From Aristophania vespae (GTDB lineage Bacteria > Pseudomonadota > Alphaproteobacteria > Acetobacterales > Acetobacteraceae): a stretch of 64,000 nt of DNA. Made by a program: the position numbers and the translations under genes. Every line of letters begins with the position of its first letter. Position 1 is the first letter of the stretch. Below, one piece after another: positions 28,501 to 37,284 of the stretch. The stretch is from contig NZ_CP047652.1 in NCBI RefSeq assembly GCF_009906835.1, positions 126,001 to 190,000 on the forward strand, read 5' to 3'. Under the pieces are notes generated by a model. The model searched no databases, had not been told where the DNA came from, and saw nothing but the letters and a program-made list of their open reading frames with translations.

Positions 28501-28706
28501 GGGCAGGATCGGCGGCACGTGTTGCTATCGGCACCTGCGTTGTCGGAGGTATGATTACGGCCACTATATTGGCAATCTATTTTGTGCCGCTTTTCTTTGT
28601 CGTTATTTTGCGCTTGTTCCGTGTCAAACGCTTAACGGAAAAGCAGGCTCTTGAAGAAGAAAGAATAAAATTAGCCCAGGGAGGGGATCAAGAAAATGCT
28701 TCGTAA
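25536..28706 (+). CDS. RND multidrug efflux pump, AcrB/MexB type (HAE1), frame broken three times
   Basis: About 1057 aa after correction, the AcrB length, with the expected N-terminus ([18 protein letters not shown]). The relay region [18 protein letters not shown] carries the two proton-relay Asp residues, and [21 protein letters not shown] is the conserved second-half motif. The reading is interrupted at three places, each repaired by one base: GGGGG at 26199-26203 (giving [19 protein letters not shown]), GGG at 27506-27508 (giving [14 protein letters not shown]), and GGGGGATTTT at 28255-28264 (giving [12 protein letters not shown]). All three shifts go the same way. It exports drugs and amphiphiles through a trimer driven by protons. 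It overlaps the channel gene by 11 bases. Confidence 0.92.
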
Positions 28707-30171
28707 AGCATCATCTTTTGGGCTGAGTAGTTTGTTCTTGCTGGCGTCATGTAATTTGGCGCCAGATTATCACCGCCCCGATGGTAAAATTTCAGCCAAA
28801 TATCCTGCTGATACAAGCTCGCAGAATCAGAAAGCCTTGCGTAAGGTGACTGATCTGGGATGGGAGGATTTCTTTACAGATCCTCGCTTAAAGCGCCTTA
28901 TTGAGCTGACATTGACTAATAACCGTGATTTAGCGTCTCAAATGGCTGCGATTGTTGAAGCACGCGGTCAGTATCAGGTCCAGAATGCAGCTCTTTTCCC
29001 TCAGATCTCTGTGGGGGGAAACGGTATGTATAACAGCCCGTCTGACGCAGCCGGTTTCTCTTTTGCTCCAGGGCAGGGTGAGAAAGCGGGTATGATACGT
29101 TTTTATCAAACGTCTATCGGCTTTTCTGCTTATGAAATAGATTTATGGGGCCGTATACGCAATCTCACGCGTAATGAGAAAGAGCTTACCTTAAGTGCTG
29201 CCGAAAATTTGCGTAATCTATGGATTACGACAGTTTCGCAATTAGCTGAGACTTATATTCAGTGGCTTTCTGACAAAAAATTATTGGATTTAGCACAACG
29301 CACTTACAAAACGCGTGAAGCAACATTGAAGCTTACGCAGCTTAATTATGATCATGGCCAAGCTAATGCTTTGACATTGGCGCAGGTTCAATCACAATTA
29401 GAGCAGACAAGTTCTGATATTGCTCAGCAAACGCGTGCTGTTGCTATAGATGAACATGCTCTACAGCTTATTGTAGGCAGGCCTTTGCCCGACGATTTGC
29501 CACCACCTGCGCCCATGGGGCAGCAAACAATGATTGGGGATTTACCAGAAGGTTTACCCTCTGATCTGCTGTTGCAACGCCCTGACATTCAGGCTGCTGA
29601 ACATAATCTTAAAGGGGCTAATGCTGTCATTGGTGCGGCTAGGGCTGCTTTCTTTCCAAAGGTTTCTCTTACAGCTTCTGAAGGGACAAGCTCTCTTCAA
29701 TTTCGAAAGCTCTTTAGTAATATAGCTCAAACCTGGAGTGTTTCGCCCAATATCAGCATACCCTTATTAACATGGGGGCAAAATACAGGTAATCTTCGTT
29801 CTGCCAAGGCAAGAGCCCAGGCTGCTGCTGTTCAATATCAAAAAACAGTGCAGACGGCATTCAAAGAAGTTTCAGATGCTTTGACAGCGCGTGAAACTTA
29901 TAAAACGCAAGATACCCATATGAGTTCATTGGTTGGACAATCAAAAAAAGCATATGATTTAGCTTATATGCGTTTTCGTGCAGGTATCGATGATTATTTG
30001 ACGACTTTGGTTCAGGAACGGCAGTTATATCAGGACCAGCAATCACAAATTATTGTGCAAGCTGCCCGCTTCCAGAATATGGTTACGCTTTATCGTGCCT
30101 TAGGGGGAGGGTGGAGCCGAAAAACTGAGCCTCAGCAAGTTCCTAAAACTGTGCTAAAAGTAGCTCAATAG
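28696..30171 (+). CDS. Outer-membrane efflux channel lipoprotein (OprM/NodT family)
   Basis: 491 aa. The signal peptide ends in a lipobox (LLASC) followed by [10 protein letters not shown], the standard start of NodT/OprM channels. Two OEP repeats are visible, each with long helices ([20 protein letters not shown] in the first) and the conserved [14 protein letters not shown] between them. The second ends [20 protein letters not shown]. As a trimer it forms the TolC-like conduit for the RND pump encoded upstream. It could also serve the type I secretion system, which lacks its own channel gene in this window, though that is only a possibility. Start ATG lies inside the pump gene's last codons. 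Confidence 0.92.
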   Translation: MLRKASSFGLSSLFLLASCNLAPDYHRPDGKISAKYPADTSSQNQKALRKVTDLGWEDFFTDPRLKRLIELTLTNNRDLASQMAAIVEARGQYQVQNAALFPQISVGGNGMYNSPSDAAGFSFAPGQGEKAGMIRFYQTSIGFSAYEIDLWGRIRNLTRNEKELTLSAAENLRNLWITTVSQLAETYIQWLSDKKLLDLAQRTYKTREATLKLTQLNYDHGQANALTLAQVQSQLEQTSSDIAQQTRAVAIDEHALQLIVGRPLPDDLPPPAPMGQQTMIGDLPEGLPSDLLLQRPDIQAAEHNLKGANAVIGAARAAFFPKVSLTASEGTSSLQFRKLFSNIAQTWSVSPNISIPLLTWGQNTGNLRSAKARAQAAAVQYQKTVQTAFKEVSDALTARETYKTQDTHMSSLVGQSKKAYDLAYMRFRAGIDDYLTTLVQERQLYQDQQSQIIVQAARFQNMVTLYRALGGGWSRKTEPQQVPKTVLKVAQ

Positions 30172-30200
30172 ATATATGTAGAGTGAGAGGATAGAGAAAC

Positions 30201-30557
30201 ATGAGCAAGCCCCTTATTTTTAAAATTTGTGCTGCCTTGCTTGGTGTTGCTTCAGTCTCACTCTCACATGTGAGTTTTGCTGATTCCGCCCCGACTTTTG
30301 GCGATGTTAAGAAAAAACCAACCCTTGATCAGCTCTATCGTTCTTCGCAATTAGTGCATAAATATGCAGATTTTAGCATGTTTCATTATGTACCAAAGGG
30401 CGATGACGTCGTTGAGCAGCCTGAAAGATCACGCCTTTTATTTCGTACTAAACACGGCTCACCTGACGGCTATGCTGAAAGAAAAGGAGAGGTCATCTTT
30501 TACTATAATGCAGCCGGCAAGCTCATACGTGTTCAAAAACTCTCCGGAGAGTCTTAG
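30201..30557 (+). CDS. Small secreted protein of unknown function
   Basis: 118 aa, not recognised. A cleavable signal peptide is likely (ending near VSFADSAP, about residue 27), giving a periplasmic protein of about 90 residues. The mature part has FGDVKKKPTLDQLYRS and, at the end, GEVIFYYNAAGKLIRVQ, a beta-hairpin-like stretch reminiscent of small periplasmic beta folds. It follows the efflux channel by 29 bases with a purine-rich ribosome site (GAGAGGATAGAG) and so may be the last gene of that operon. Its stop overlaps the stop of the convergent PnuC-type gene by four bases. Confidence 0.65.
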   Translation: MSKPLIFKICAALLGVASVSLSHVSFADSAPTFGDVKKKPTLDQLYRSSQLVHKYADFSMFHYVPKGDDVVEQPERSRLLFRTKHGSPDGYAERKGEVIFYYNAAGKLIRVQKLSGES

Positions 30558-31132
30558 ATTTTATTTTTAGCTCTGCGGCCCCATTCTATATAGCCGTAAA
30601 TTGATAGTAAGACGAAGCCAGCAAAAAGGGCAGATGTTGGATACAGGGCGCGATTGATAAATAATCCGCAATAAAGTGTATCAATCACAATCCATAAAAG
30701 CCAGTTGGCACGATAGCGTTTTGCGGTCCAATATTGTGCCAAAAGGCTACTACAACTTAAGCCAGCATCTATAAAAGGGGCAGGATCATCTGTCCATTTA
30801 TAAAGGCTCCACCCCCATAAATTTGTGCCTATGATGATGAAGAGCATTCCTATAATTAAAGCAGGGAGTGTAAGTGGCTCCAGCACTAAATATGTCGTGT
30901 CCTGCTGCTCTCTTTTTTGCTTCTTATATTGCCCTATCCATGAGTACCAGGTGTAAATTGTAGAGGTAAAAAAAATCCCCTGTAGAACCATATCGGCATA
31001 AAGCTTGGCGTTAAAAAAAATCCAGCCATAGACAAGGCAGGCTAGCATTGCAAAAGGGCCATTCCATAAAGAACGGCGTGTGGTGAAGAAAACACCAGTG
31101 GCGCTTAGAAAAACGCCAATATATTCAAGCAT
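30554..31132 (-). CDS. pnuT: PnuC-family transporter, probably thiamine transporter PnuT
   Basis: 192 aa with about seven hydrophobic segments. The family hallmarks are present: LEYIGVFLSATGVFFTTRRS at the N-terminus, YTWYSWIGQY after the third helix, and NWLLWIVIDTLYCGLFINRA near the end. PnuC-type carriers facilitate diffusion of vitamins that are then trapped by phosphorylation. Nicotinamide riboside (PnuC), thiamine (PnuT) and riboflavin (PnuX) are the known classes. The TPP riboswitch at the head of this operon and the kinase next to it make thiamine the best substrate call. It lies two bases after the kinase gene; its 3' end overlaps the convergent small gene. Confidence 0.82.
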   Translation of the reverse strand: MLEYIGVFLSATGVFFTTRRSLWNGPFAMLACLVYGWIFFNAKLYADMVLQGIFFTSTIYTWYSWIGQYKKQKREQQDTTYLVLEPLTLPALIIGMLFIIIGTNLWGWSLYKWTDDPAPFIDAGLSCSSLLAQYWTAKRYRANWLLWIVIDTLYCGLFINRALYPTSALFAGFVLLSIYGYIEWGRRAKNKI

Positions 31133-31134
31133 GA

Positions 31135-32277
31135 TTATTCACTGATTGATGTAGAGGGGAGAGAGTTCAAAATTGTCTCAAGGTGAGACAGGCATGATTG
31201 GCCATCTTTTGCCAAAAACCATTTTAAATGGCCAATGAGATATTTCTTATAAGCAATTTCGGCTCCCGCCTGGTCATTAAGAAAAAAGCCGTAATAAGAA
31301 ATCTCCGATAAAGCAAAAGCAATATGTGCCAGAGGAAGGCTAACTTTAATGAGAGTTCTTTCGTCTTTTGTTAAGGGTCTTGAAAGCGTATAGCCCTTTA
31401 AAAAGGCAGAGAGCAAATCATAAGAAACGGCTTTCGGATTTTTAATATCAACCCAGCGAATAAAACTGCGCTCAATTGCAATGGCTATGTCAAACGCTGC
31501 AAAGCTTTGGTCACTTAACCCAAAGTCAAACGCCATTATGGCTTGATCATTTTTCCAAGCAAGATTTGAACCATGCCAGTCACCATGGCCCCATAACGGC
31601 GTTATGGAACTAAAAAACGGGCGTAACTGGGCATGAAAAGGCTCTAAATAAGTAAAGAGCTCTTCTTGCCAGGGCCAATTCTCTAATATTGCCGCAAGAT
31701 GCGGTTGGGTTTCGATCCAGCTTTCCAAACTCGTTTTTAAGTGAGATGAAAGTAATGGTTTAGGGGTGGATAGTAAAAGGCAGTCTTTTTTAGGAGGACA
31801 CTTATAAGAAGCACTGGCTTTATGAAGCTGGGCTAATAACTGCCCTGCAGAAAAAGACTGAGCCTCTGAATGATAGGGCTCCCAGGAAATGGTATCGCGA
31901 TATAAGTCCCGGCCAGGGAGCGGGGGGAAAAGTTCATAAACCCATTCTTTAGTTACGGTAATCGTACTTTCATTCTTATTTTTTAAGGGCTGAAGAACGG
32001 GAAAATTTTTCTGAACTAGATGACTTATAAAATTGTGTTCTTGCTGTAGCGACTGAGGTGAACGAATGAGAAGAGATTGCCGCTTGAGAAAAAGCTGAGT
32101 GCCATTAGTAAGTTTGATCAAGCCTGCTGAAGAAAAAGGCCTTGGACTGTGCCAACTTATAGTGTCGATAGCCGCGCTTAATCCATAAGCATTGACTATA
32201 GGTATGACTTCTTTTTCTGTAAGGTAGGGCCAATCTCTTGCTCTGGTCTTATCATCTATACCTAATGAGTTTGTCAT
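31135..32277 (-). CDS. APH/choline-kinase-like phosphotransferase, candidate thiamine kinase
   Basis: 380 aa, cytoplasmic. The Brenner motif H231-GDWHGSN-238 holds the catalytic Asp, and the metal-binding D251-FG follows, so this is an active-looking aminoglycoside-phosphotransferase-fold kinase. An upstream Lys in QLFLKRQSLL is a candidate ATP-binding residue. ThiK, the thiamine kinase of E. coli, belongs to this same fold. Sitting between a TonB receptor and a PnuT-type carrier under a TPP riboswitch, it most simply phosphorylates incoming thiamine to trap it in the cell. That function is inferred; other small alcohol substrates (choline, homoserine, hydroxymethylpyrimidine) are not excluded by sequence alone. 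Confidence 0.8.
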   Translation of the reverse strand: MTNSLGIDDKTRARDWPYLTEKEVIPIVNAYGLSAAIDTISWHSPRPFSSAGLIKLTNGTQLFLKRQSLLIRSPQSLQQEHNFISHLVQKNFPVLQPLKNKNESTITVTKEWVYELFPPLPGRDLYRDTISWEPYHSEAQSFSAGQLLAQLHKASASYKCPPKKDCLLLSTPKPLLSSHLKTSLESWIETQPHLAAILENWPWQEELFTYLEPFHAQLRPFFSSITPLWGHGDWHGSNLAWKNDQAIMAFDFGLSDQSFAAFDIAIAIERSFIRWVDIKNPKAVSYDLLSAFLKGYTLSRPLTKDERTLIKVSLPLAHIAFALSEISYYGFFLNDQAGAEIAYKKYLIGHLKWFLAKDGQSCLSHLETILNSLPSTSISE

Positions 32278-32280
32278 TGG

Positions 32281-34630
32281 TTAGAAACCTGATCGTGCAG
32301 AGAAGAGAAGAGCAAAACCGCCCCCTATGTAATATTGCGGGGCCTGCCCTGCTATGACTGCACCACGGCGTCCGACAACATTATGAGCATTAAGTTGAGT
32401 GGAAGCCACGCCTGAAAGATAATGCTGATTGGTAATATTTAAAAAATTCAGCATTAAGGTTGGCTGCTTTAAACGGTCATAATCTGCGAAGCGATAGCCC
32501 AGATTCAAATCTGCTGTAATATAAGACGGAATTCTTTCGTCATTCATAAAACTAGCATATTGCCTGCCAGTGTAACGGGCAGTGAATAATCCAAAAACAT
32601 GGCTATCATCATAACGCACCCCTATGGCCGCCTGCACATGAGGGCTTCTTACAGCTGTTTTACCTGCCGTAGGTAAATAGTCACCATTGACGGGAAGGTC
32701 ATTATCAATCGTTGCATGAAGATACTCGAAAGACGCATAGGGACTAAAATGATGAAAGGGGCGTGTGCCTAATTCTATATCGACACCACGGGATGTTTGT
32801 CCCCTGCATTTATAGTCGAGGAAATTTGCGAGCCATTTTGCTGGATGATGGTGGAAATTTGGCGGTTGGTAAAATTATAGTTGAAAAAGGTAATGCTCCC
32901 TGTAATCCAGTCTCCTGTACGGCGATATCCAAATTCTTCTGCGATTGAATATTCATTTTTTAGTTTGGTGGTCCCTCTGCCCAAAGGCCCGGAGATGTGA
33001 CATCGTAAGTGTCGTAATAAGTTGTTACTGCTGGAGCGCGAAAATTTGTAGTTGCGTTAAAAAATAGCTGATCCTGCGGTGTGATATTCCATCTTAATCC
33101 AAAACGTGGAAGAGGTTTGGCGCTATTTTGACTTACATTATATTGCGGACCTGGGACATTATTTGTGCCGACCCGCGATAACATGACTTCCTTAAAGCCA
33201 ATATCCATGGCCAGTTTATCATGAAAAAGAGAGATATGATCACCGATAAAAATGGCGTTTATTTGGGCTGTCGTATGGAAATCAGCTCCTATAAGGCGTC
33301 TGCCATCTTTTAGGTGAATATGATTTCCATGTCCCCAGATTGATCCTGCTGATCCATTTGCATCAACAAACCGAAAAGCTTGCTGTTCATGATCGTCGGA
33401 ATAATCGTACCAGTAGCCCAGAGTAAAATTATTCCATCCTGCTTTTGCATGTAAGGCCGCCGTAAAACCTGAGCGGTAACTTTTTTGCTTGTAATCACTA
33501 CGGACAAGAGACGCATCTTGCCCTTCTGGAAGGGGTAAGGGCCGATCTATGGCCTCATGACCTAAGTAAATATTATCGTTTTCGAGCACCATACCGCCAG
33601 GTGCACTTCCGTAAGCACGCTGGGCATATGGTGTGACATCAAGAGAGAAAACGTCATCAAATTTTACATGAACCGGCGCTCCTACATAAAGCGTTTCCAT
33701 CGGTTCACGCCACAACTTCCAGTAATTTTCATTACTAAGAGGATGTGCCTTATCGTAATGCTTATTTAAATTATTGTGGATACCGTTTTGCTTCCAGTCA
33801 TCAAGTGAAACTTGTGGGTAAAAGCTTGTAATGGCTCTGTTCCAAGAGCCAAGAAAACTAGCTCGATTTTCTTCTCCCCATTCTTTGAGGAATTTGAAAT
33901 CCACATGTTGCCGTGTGTCATGACCGGCACCGCGCCAATTATCTGTATGGCTATTAGAATAAGAGACGAAGCCTCTCACACCAGTTTGACCAATTTCACC
34001 TGTTTCCAAGCGAATAAAGCCACGGCGCATATTATTTGAGCCATAAGAAAAAGAGGCTAATCCACCTGATTTGAAAGAAGGATCAAGATAGTGGATTGAT
34101 AATAATCCCCCTACAGCATTCAGAACCGGGCTGTCTAAATCAGCTGAGCCTTGTTGTAAGGCAACTTCTGCGTAATTTTCTGTATCGGCAAATTGTCCGG
34201 GGGCTATGTCATAATAGGCCAGATCATTCATGGGCATGCCCTCAAGGACAGCTCCAATAGAGTTTGAACCTAAACCACGTACACTCAAATTAACATGGGG
34301 TGATATGCCAAAAGGGTCTGACATAGCCACATTGGCACCAGGTAACAGAGCTACTAGTTGGTAAGCATTATTGGTTGGTGCAACGACATTTATATAAGGG
34401 CGCCCCACAACACTCTTTGCCTGTGTTCCATGTTGGGAACGGATGAGACCACCACCACGTACATTTGCTGTAGAGCTTCGTGTTGTGATGACCTCTACTT
34501 TAGCCGCTGTAACGGTGTTATCTTTAATTTGCGTCGATGTGTTAGAGGACTTACTTTTAGCCCAGGAAGAGTTGTAATGTAACAAACCTAAGATAGCGAC
34601 ACAGCTATAAGAAATAAAAGACGTGCGCAA
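32281..34630 (-). CDS. TonB-dependent outer-membrane receptor, probably for thiamine, frame broken twice
   Basis: About 783 aa after correction. The signal peptide ends near SSWAKS. The plug domain follows with VNLSVRGLGSNSIGAVLEGM and VGGLLSIHYLDPSFKSGG. The barrel ends with a C-terminal Phe (SARSGF). The reading is broken at CCC 32973-32975 and CCCC 32801-32804 (plus strand). Adding one base at each gives LWAEGTTKLKNEYS and NAGGQTSRGVDIELGTRP, joining three segments into one barrel. A TPP riboswitch lies about 90 bases upstream, and the kinase and PnuT-type carrier genes follow at three-base spacing. Rodionov and colleagues predicted such thiamine-regulated outer-membrane receptors. Thiamine as ligand is therefore inference from the riboswitch, and TonB itself is elsewhere. 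Confidence 0.9.
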
Positions 34631-34964
34631 GAATCTTCTCCTCGAAAAACGATGGGGAAGATCCGGTGACGCGACGTTAGTTCAGGGGCTAAATAGACAT
34701 TTCCAGACTATTTTAGCATTAATTCCTGTCCCTTCGCCGGTATGAGCCGGATCAGGTTCAAAGGGTCCGGTATAACCATCTCAGCCTCACAGTTAGGAGA
34801 CACCCCTCGGAACGCTAAAGTGATAAAACAAAGATAATAATCTGTCCAGAAAAAGCTTTTATGTCAGGAATAAGGCAATACTATCTTGTAAGTCATTGTA
34901 ATAAGGACAATATAAGATTTATGGGAATACCTCAAAATTATTTTATAAGCTAATTGGAGCAAAC
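34631..34964. other. Divergent intergenic region: riboswitch leader and rpe upstream region
   Basis: The left part is the expression platform and aptamer of the TPP riboswitch (minus strand). The right part, about 34813-34964, is AT-rich and must hold the promoters for both the riboswitch transcript and rpe. No convincing promoter pair could be fixed by eye and no further gene is seen. Confidence 0.6.
34722..34812 (-). ncRNA. TPP (thiamine pyrophosphate, THI-box) riboswitch
   Basis: Reading the minus strand, the aptamer core is complete: CTGAGA (34779-34784), ACCCTTTGAACCTGATCCGG (34747-34766), then CCGGCGAAGGGA (34729-34740). The closing P1 stem pairs TTCC with GGAA (34809-34812 and 34723-34726). 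TPP binding normally lowers expression of the downstream gene by termination or by hiding the ribosome site. It controls the TonB receptor, kinase and PnuT-type genes. The 90-base expression platform up to the start at 34630 shows no obvious T-rich terminator, so translational control is more likely. Confidence 0.95.
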
Positions 34965-35618
34965 ATGCCGATTATAGCACCTAGCCTTTTATCGGCGGAT
35001 TTTTCAAATTTGCGTCATGAGCTAAAGGATGTGAGTAGCGCTCCTTGGTTGCATTTGGACGTTATGGATGGGCATTTTGTGCCTAATATATCGTTTGGAA
35101 TGCCCGTTATTAAAGCGTTGCGGCCACATAGTCAGGCCAAGTTTGACGTTCATCTTATGATTGAACCAGTTGACCCATATTTAGAGGCTACAGCTCAGGC
35201 AGGGGCAGATCATATCACCGTTCACTGTGAAAATAATCCGCATCTCTACCGTACATTACAAACGATTCGTAGCCTAGGCTGCAAAGCTGGTGTTGCAATT
35301 TGTCCGGCAACTCCGCCTGAGGCTTTGTCCCAAATAATGGATATTGTCGATATTATTTTGGTTATGAGCGTTAATCCTGGATTTGGCGGGCAAAGCTTTT
35401 TGGAAAGCCAGTTACCAAAAATCCGCACATTAGCTGATATGATCAAGCAAAGTGGTCGTTCCATCATATTAGGTGTTGATGGGGGAATTGATCAAAACAC
35501 AGCACCGCGCGTTTTAGCGGCGGGGGCTACCATGCTGGTGGCTGGCTCTTCTATTTTTGGACAACCAGATCGTAAAGCAGCCATTGAAGGTTTGGTAAAG
35601 CTTTCTCATGTATCATAA
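34965..35618 (+). CDS. rpe: Ribulose-phosphate 3-epimerase
   Basis: 217 aa TIM-barrel enzyme that interconverts ribulose 5-phosphate and xylulose 5-phosphate in the pentose phosphate pathway, central in acetic acid bacteria. The N-terminal APSLLSADFSNL, the metal-site stretch WLHLDVMDGHFVPNISFG with catalytic Asp, DVHLMIEPVDPY, and MSVNPGFGGQSFL with the phosphate-binding GVDGGI are all standard. Full length. Start ATG follows TTGGAG at 34953-34958. The heparinase-like gene begins five bases after its stop, a neighbour pairing I associate with alphaproteobacteria. Confidence 0.96.
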   Translation: MPIIAPSLLSADFSNLRHELKDVSSAPWLHLDVMDGHFVPNISFGMPVIKALRPHSQAKFDVHLMIEPVDPYLEATAQAGADHITVHCENNPHLYRTLQTIRSLGCKAGVAICPATPPEALSQIMDIVDIILVMSVNPGFGGQSFLESQLPKIRTLADMIKQSGRSIILGVDGGIDQNTAPRVLAAGATMLVAGSSIFGQPDRKAAIEGLVKLSHVS

Positions 35619-35623
35619 ACTTG

Positions 35624-37234
35624 ATGAACGAAGTTAATTTATGGCGTCGGTTAAAGGTTGCTGTTGCTCATCTTCCTATCCATCATAAATCATCGGTGAA
35701 ACCTAGTTATGTTTATCGAGATTTAGGGCAGGGGGATGTAGAGCAAGGCGCTTTACTGGTTGAAGGTCGTTTCCAGTTTGATCAAAAAGACTATGCCATT
35801 TCTCCGCAGAAAGGCTGGCATGAATCCTGGCCGGCTGAGCTGCAAAAGGTGCTTTTTACTTTTGGGTGGTTGCGTGACTTAAAAGCATTAGGAACAAATG
35901 AGGCACGTCTTTGCGCGCGTGGGCTCATAAATGCCTGGTGTGAGCGTCCACAACAAAATGACATCGCGCAAGACGGCGTCATTATGGGCCAAAGACTAGC
36001 AAACTGGCTCGCTCATTATGAATTTTGCCTTGAGACCGCTGCTGAAGAAACGCAAAAACGTGTTTTAGATGTCATGCTAAAAGAAGGGCGTATTTTAGCA
36101 GCTTTGTTGCCACTTCCTCCTCATGGATGGGAAGGGCTGGCGGCCTTGCGTGGTCTTTTGGCTGCTTTTATGGTTTTGCCGGAACAGCAGGGATTTTTAT
36201 TACGTTTTCAGCGCTATTTACAGCCTGAATTAGAGCGCCTCATTTTATCAGATGGAACCGTCACTGAGCGTAGCCCTGAAGCTCAGTTTCAAATCGTGAG
36301 AGAGCTTTTAAGCTTGGTTTCGATGCTTAATGCGCTTCATATTTCAACACCTCCAATTGTCTCGCAAGCTCTAGAAAAAACATGCTCGGTTTTGAGGGCC
36401 CTCTGTCATGGTGATGGAAAATTAGCTCTTTTTAACGGCTCATTTGAGCGCAGTGCGTCAGAGATACAGACACTTTTAGAGAGAGCAGAGCGCTACAGGG
36501 TCATTACGCCTATTTTGCCGCAAGGTGGGTTTATAAGACTTACCTTGGGACGTTCTCTTTTGCTCGTAGATGCAGCTGTTCCCCCTCCTTATGGTTTCGA
36601 TTATCGCGCTCATGCAGGAACATTATCATTTGAATTTTCCTATGGTCCTCAGCGTTTATTTGTAAATTGTGGTTCGGCTCTTGGTGGGGGGTGGAAAGGG
36701 GCATTACGTGTGACAGCGGCACATAATGCACTAACAGCCGAGGGAGAATCGTCTAGTGAGTTTGGTAAGGATGGCCACATAACCCGGCGGCCTTCTCACG
36801 TGAGTTATGCCCATAAAAGCACAGCAAAAGCTCACTGGGTTGATCTTTCCCATGACGGTTTTCATGCACCTTTAGGTGCTGTCTGGTCCAGAAGCCTTTA
36901 TCTTGGCGCAGATGGTGAGGATCTTAGAGGTCAAGAGGTTGTCGAAGGGGAGCGTGATCTTTCTTTTAAAATAAGATTTCACATCCATCCCAGTGTTCGT
37001 GTTGTGCAAGAAGACGAAGATGTTATTTTACACGCTGAGGGTTCTATTTGGAGGTTTAGACAAAACGGGGGCAAATTAAAGGTAGAAGATGACCTTTATC
37101 TCGGTCAGAGACGTCCAGAAAAAACGCGCCAAATTGTTCTCTTATCCGAACCAGGCAAGACAATAGATAGTCAGGCAAAAAAACTGTTGCGCCGACAGAA
37201 AATTATTTGGGTGCTTGAGCGAGTACCTGACTGA
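35624..37234 (+). CDS. Heparinase II/III-like protein
   Basis: 536 aa from ATG at 35624. The N-terminal part is an alpha-helical toroid-like region (WHESWPAELQKVLFTFGWLRDL, then GWEGLAALRGLLAAFMVLPE). The C-terminal part is a beta-sandwich heparinase II/III domain, with AGTLSFEFSYGPQRLFVNCG and a conserved HNALTAEGESSSEF that carries the typical His-Asn. Heparinase II/III proteins are polysaccharide lyases, but the alphaproteobacterial members next to rpe have no established substrate. No signal peptide is visible, so a cytoplasmic location or a non-classical role is possible. It ends at a bidirectional terminator shared with tyrS. Confidence 0.85.
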   Translation: MNEVNLWRRLKVAVAHLPIHHKSSVKPSYVYRDLGQGDVEQGALLVEGRFQFDQKDYAISPQKGWHESWPAELQKVLFTFGWLRDLKALGTNEARLCARGLINAWCERPQQNDIAQDGVIMGQRLANWLAHYEFCLETAAEETQKRVLDVMLKEGRILAALLPLPPHGWEGLAALRGLLAAFMVLPEQQGFLLRFQRYLQPELERLILSDGTVTERSPEAQFQIVRELLSLVSMLNALHISTPPIVSQALEKTCSVLRALCHGDGKLALFNGSFERSASEIQTLLERAERYRVITPILPQGGFIRLTLGRSLLLVDAAVPPPYGFDYRAHAGTLSFEFSYGPQRLFVNCGSALGGGWKGALRVTAAHNALTAEGESSSEFGKDGHITRRPSHVSYAHKSTAKAHWVDLSHDGFHAPLGAVWSRSLYLGADGEDLRGQEVVEGERDLSFKIRFHIHPSVRVVQEDEDVILHAEGSIWRFRQNGGKLKVEDDLYLGQRRPEKTRQIVLLSEPGKTIDSQAKKLLRRQKIIWVLERVPD

Positions 37235-37275
37235 AAAGGAGGGGCTTGTCTTTTAAAAAGATGCCCCTCTCTTTT
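37234..37275. terminator. Bidirectional terminator between the heparinase-like gene and tyrS
   Basis: Stem GAGGGGC (37239-37245) with GCCCCTC (37263-37269), flanked by AAAAG and CTTTT, between convergent genes. The loop is long (about 17 bases) and may itself pair. Confidence 0.75.
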
Positions 37276-37284
37276 GATCACGGA

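Noticed and set aside
28298..28564. Minus-strand open frame inside the RND pump
   Set aside because: Antisense shadow of a conserved coding region without features of its own.
25536..28706. RND pump gene as a true decayed pseudogene or as four small genes
   Set aside because: All three breaks are one-base losses in runs, the restored protein is full length with its proton-relay residues, and flanking operon partners are intact.
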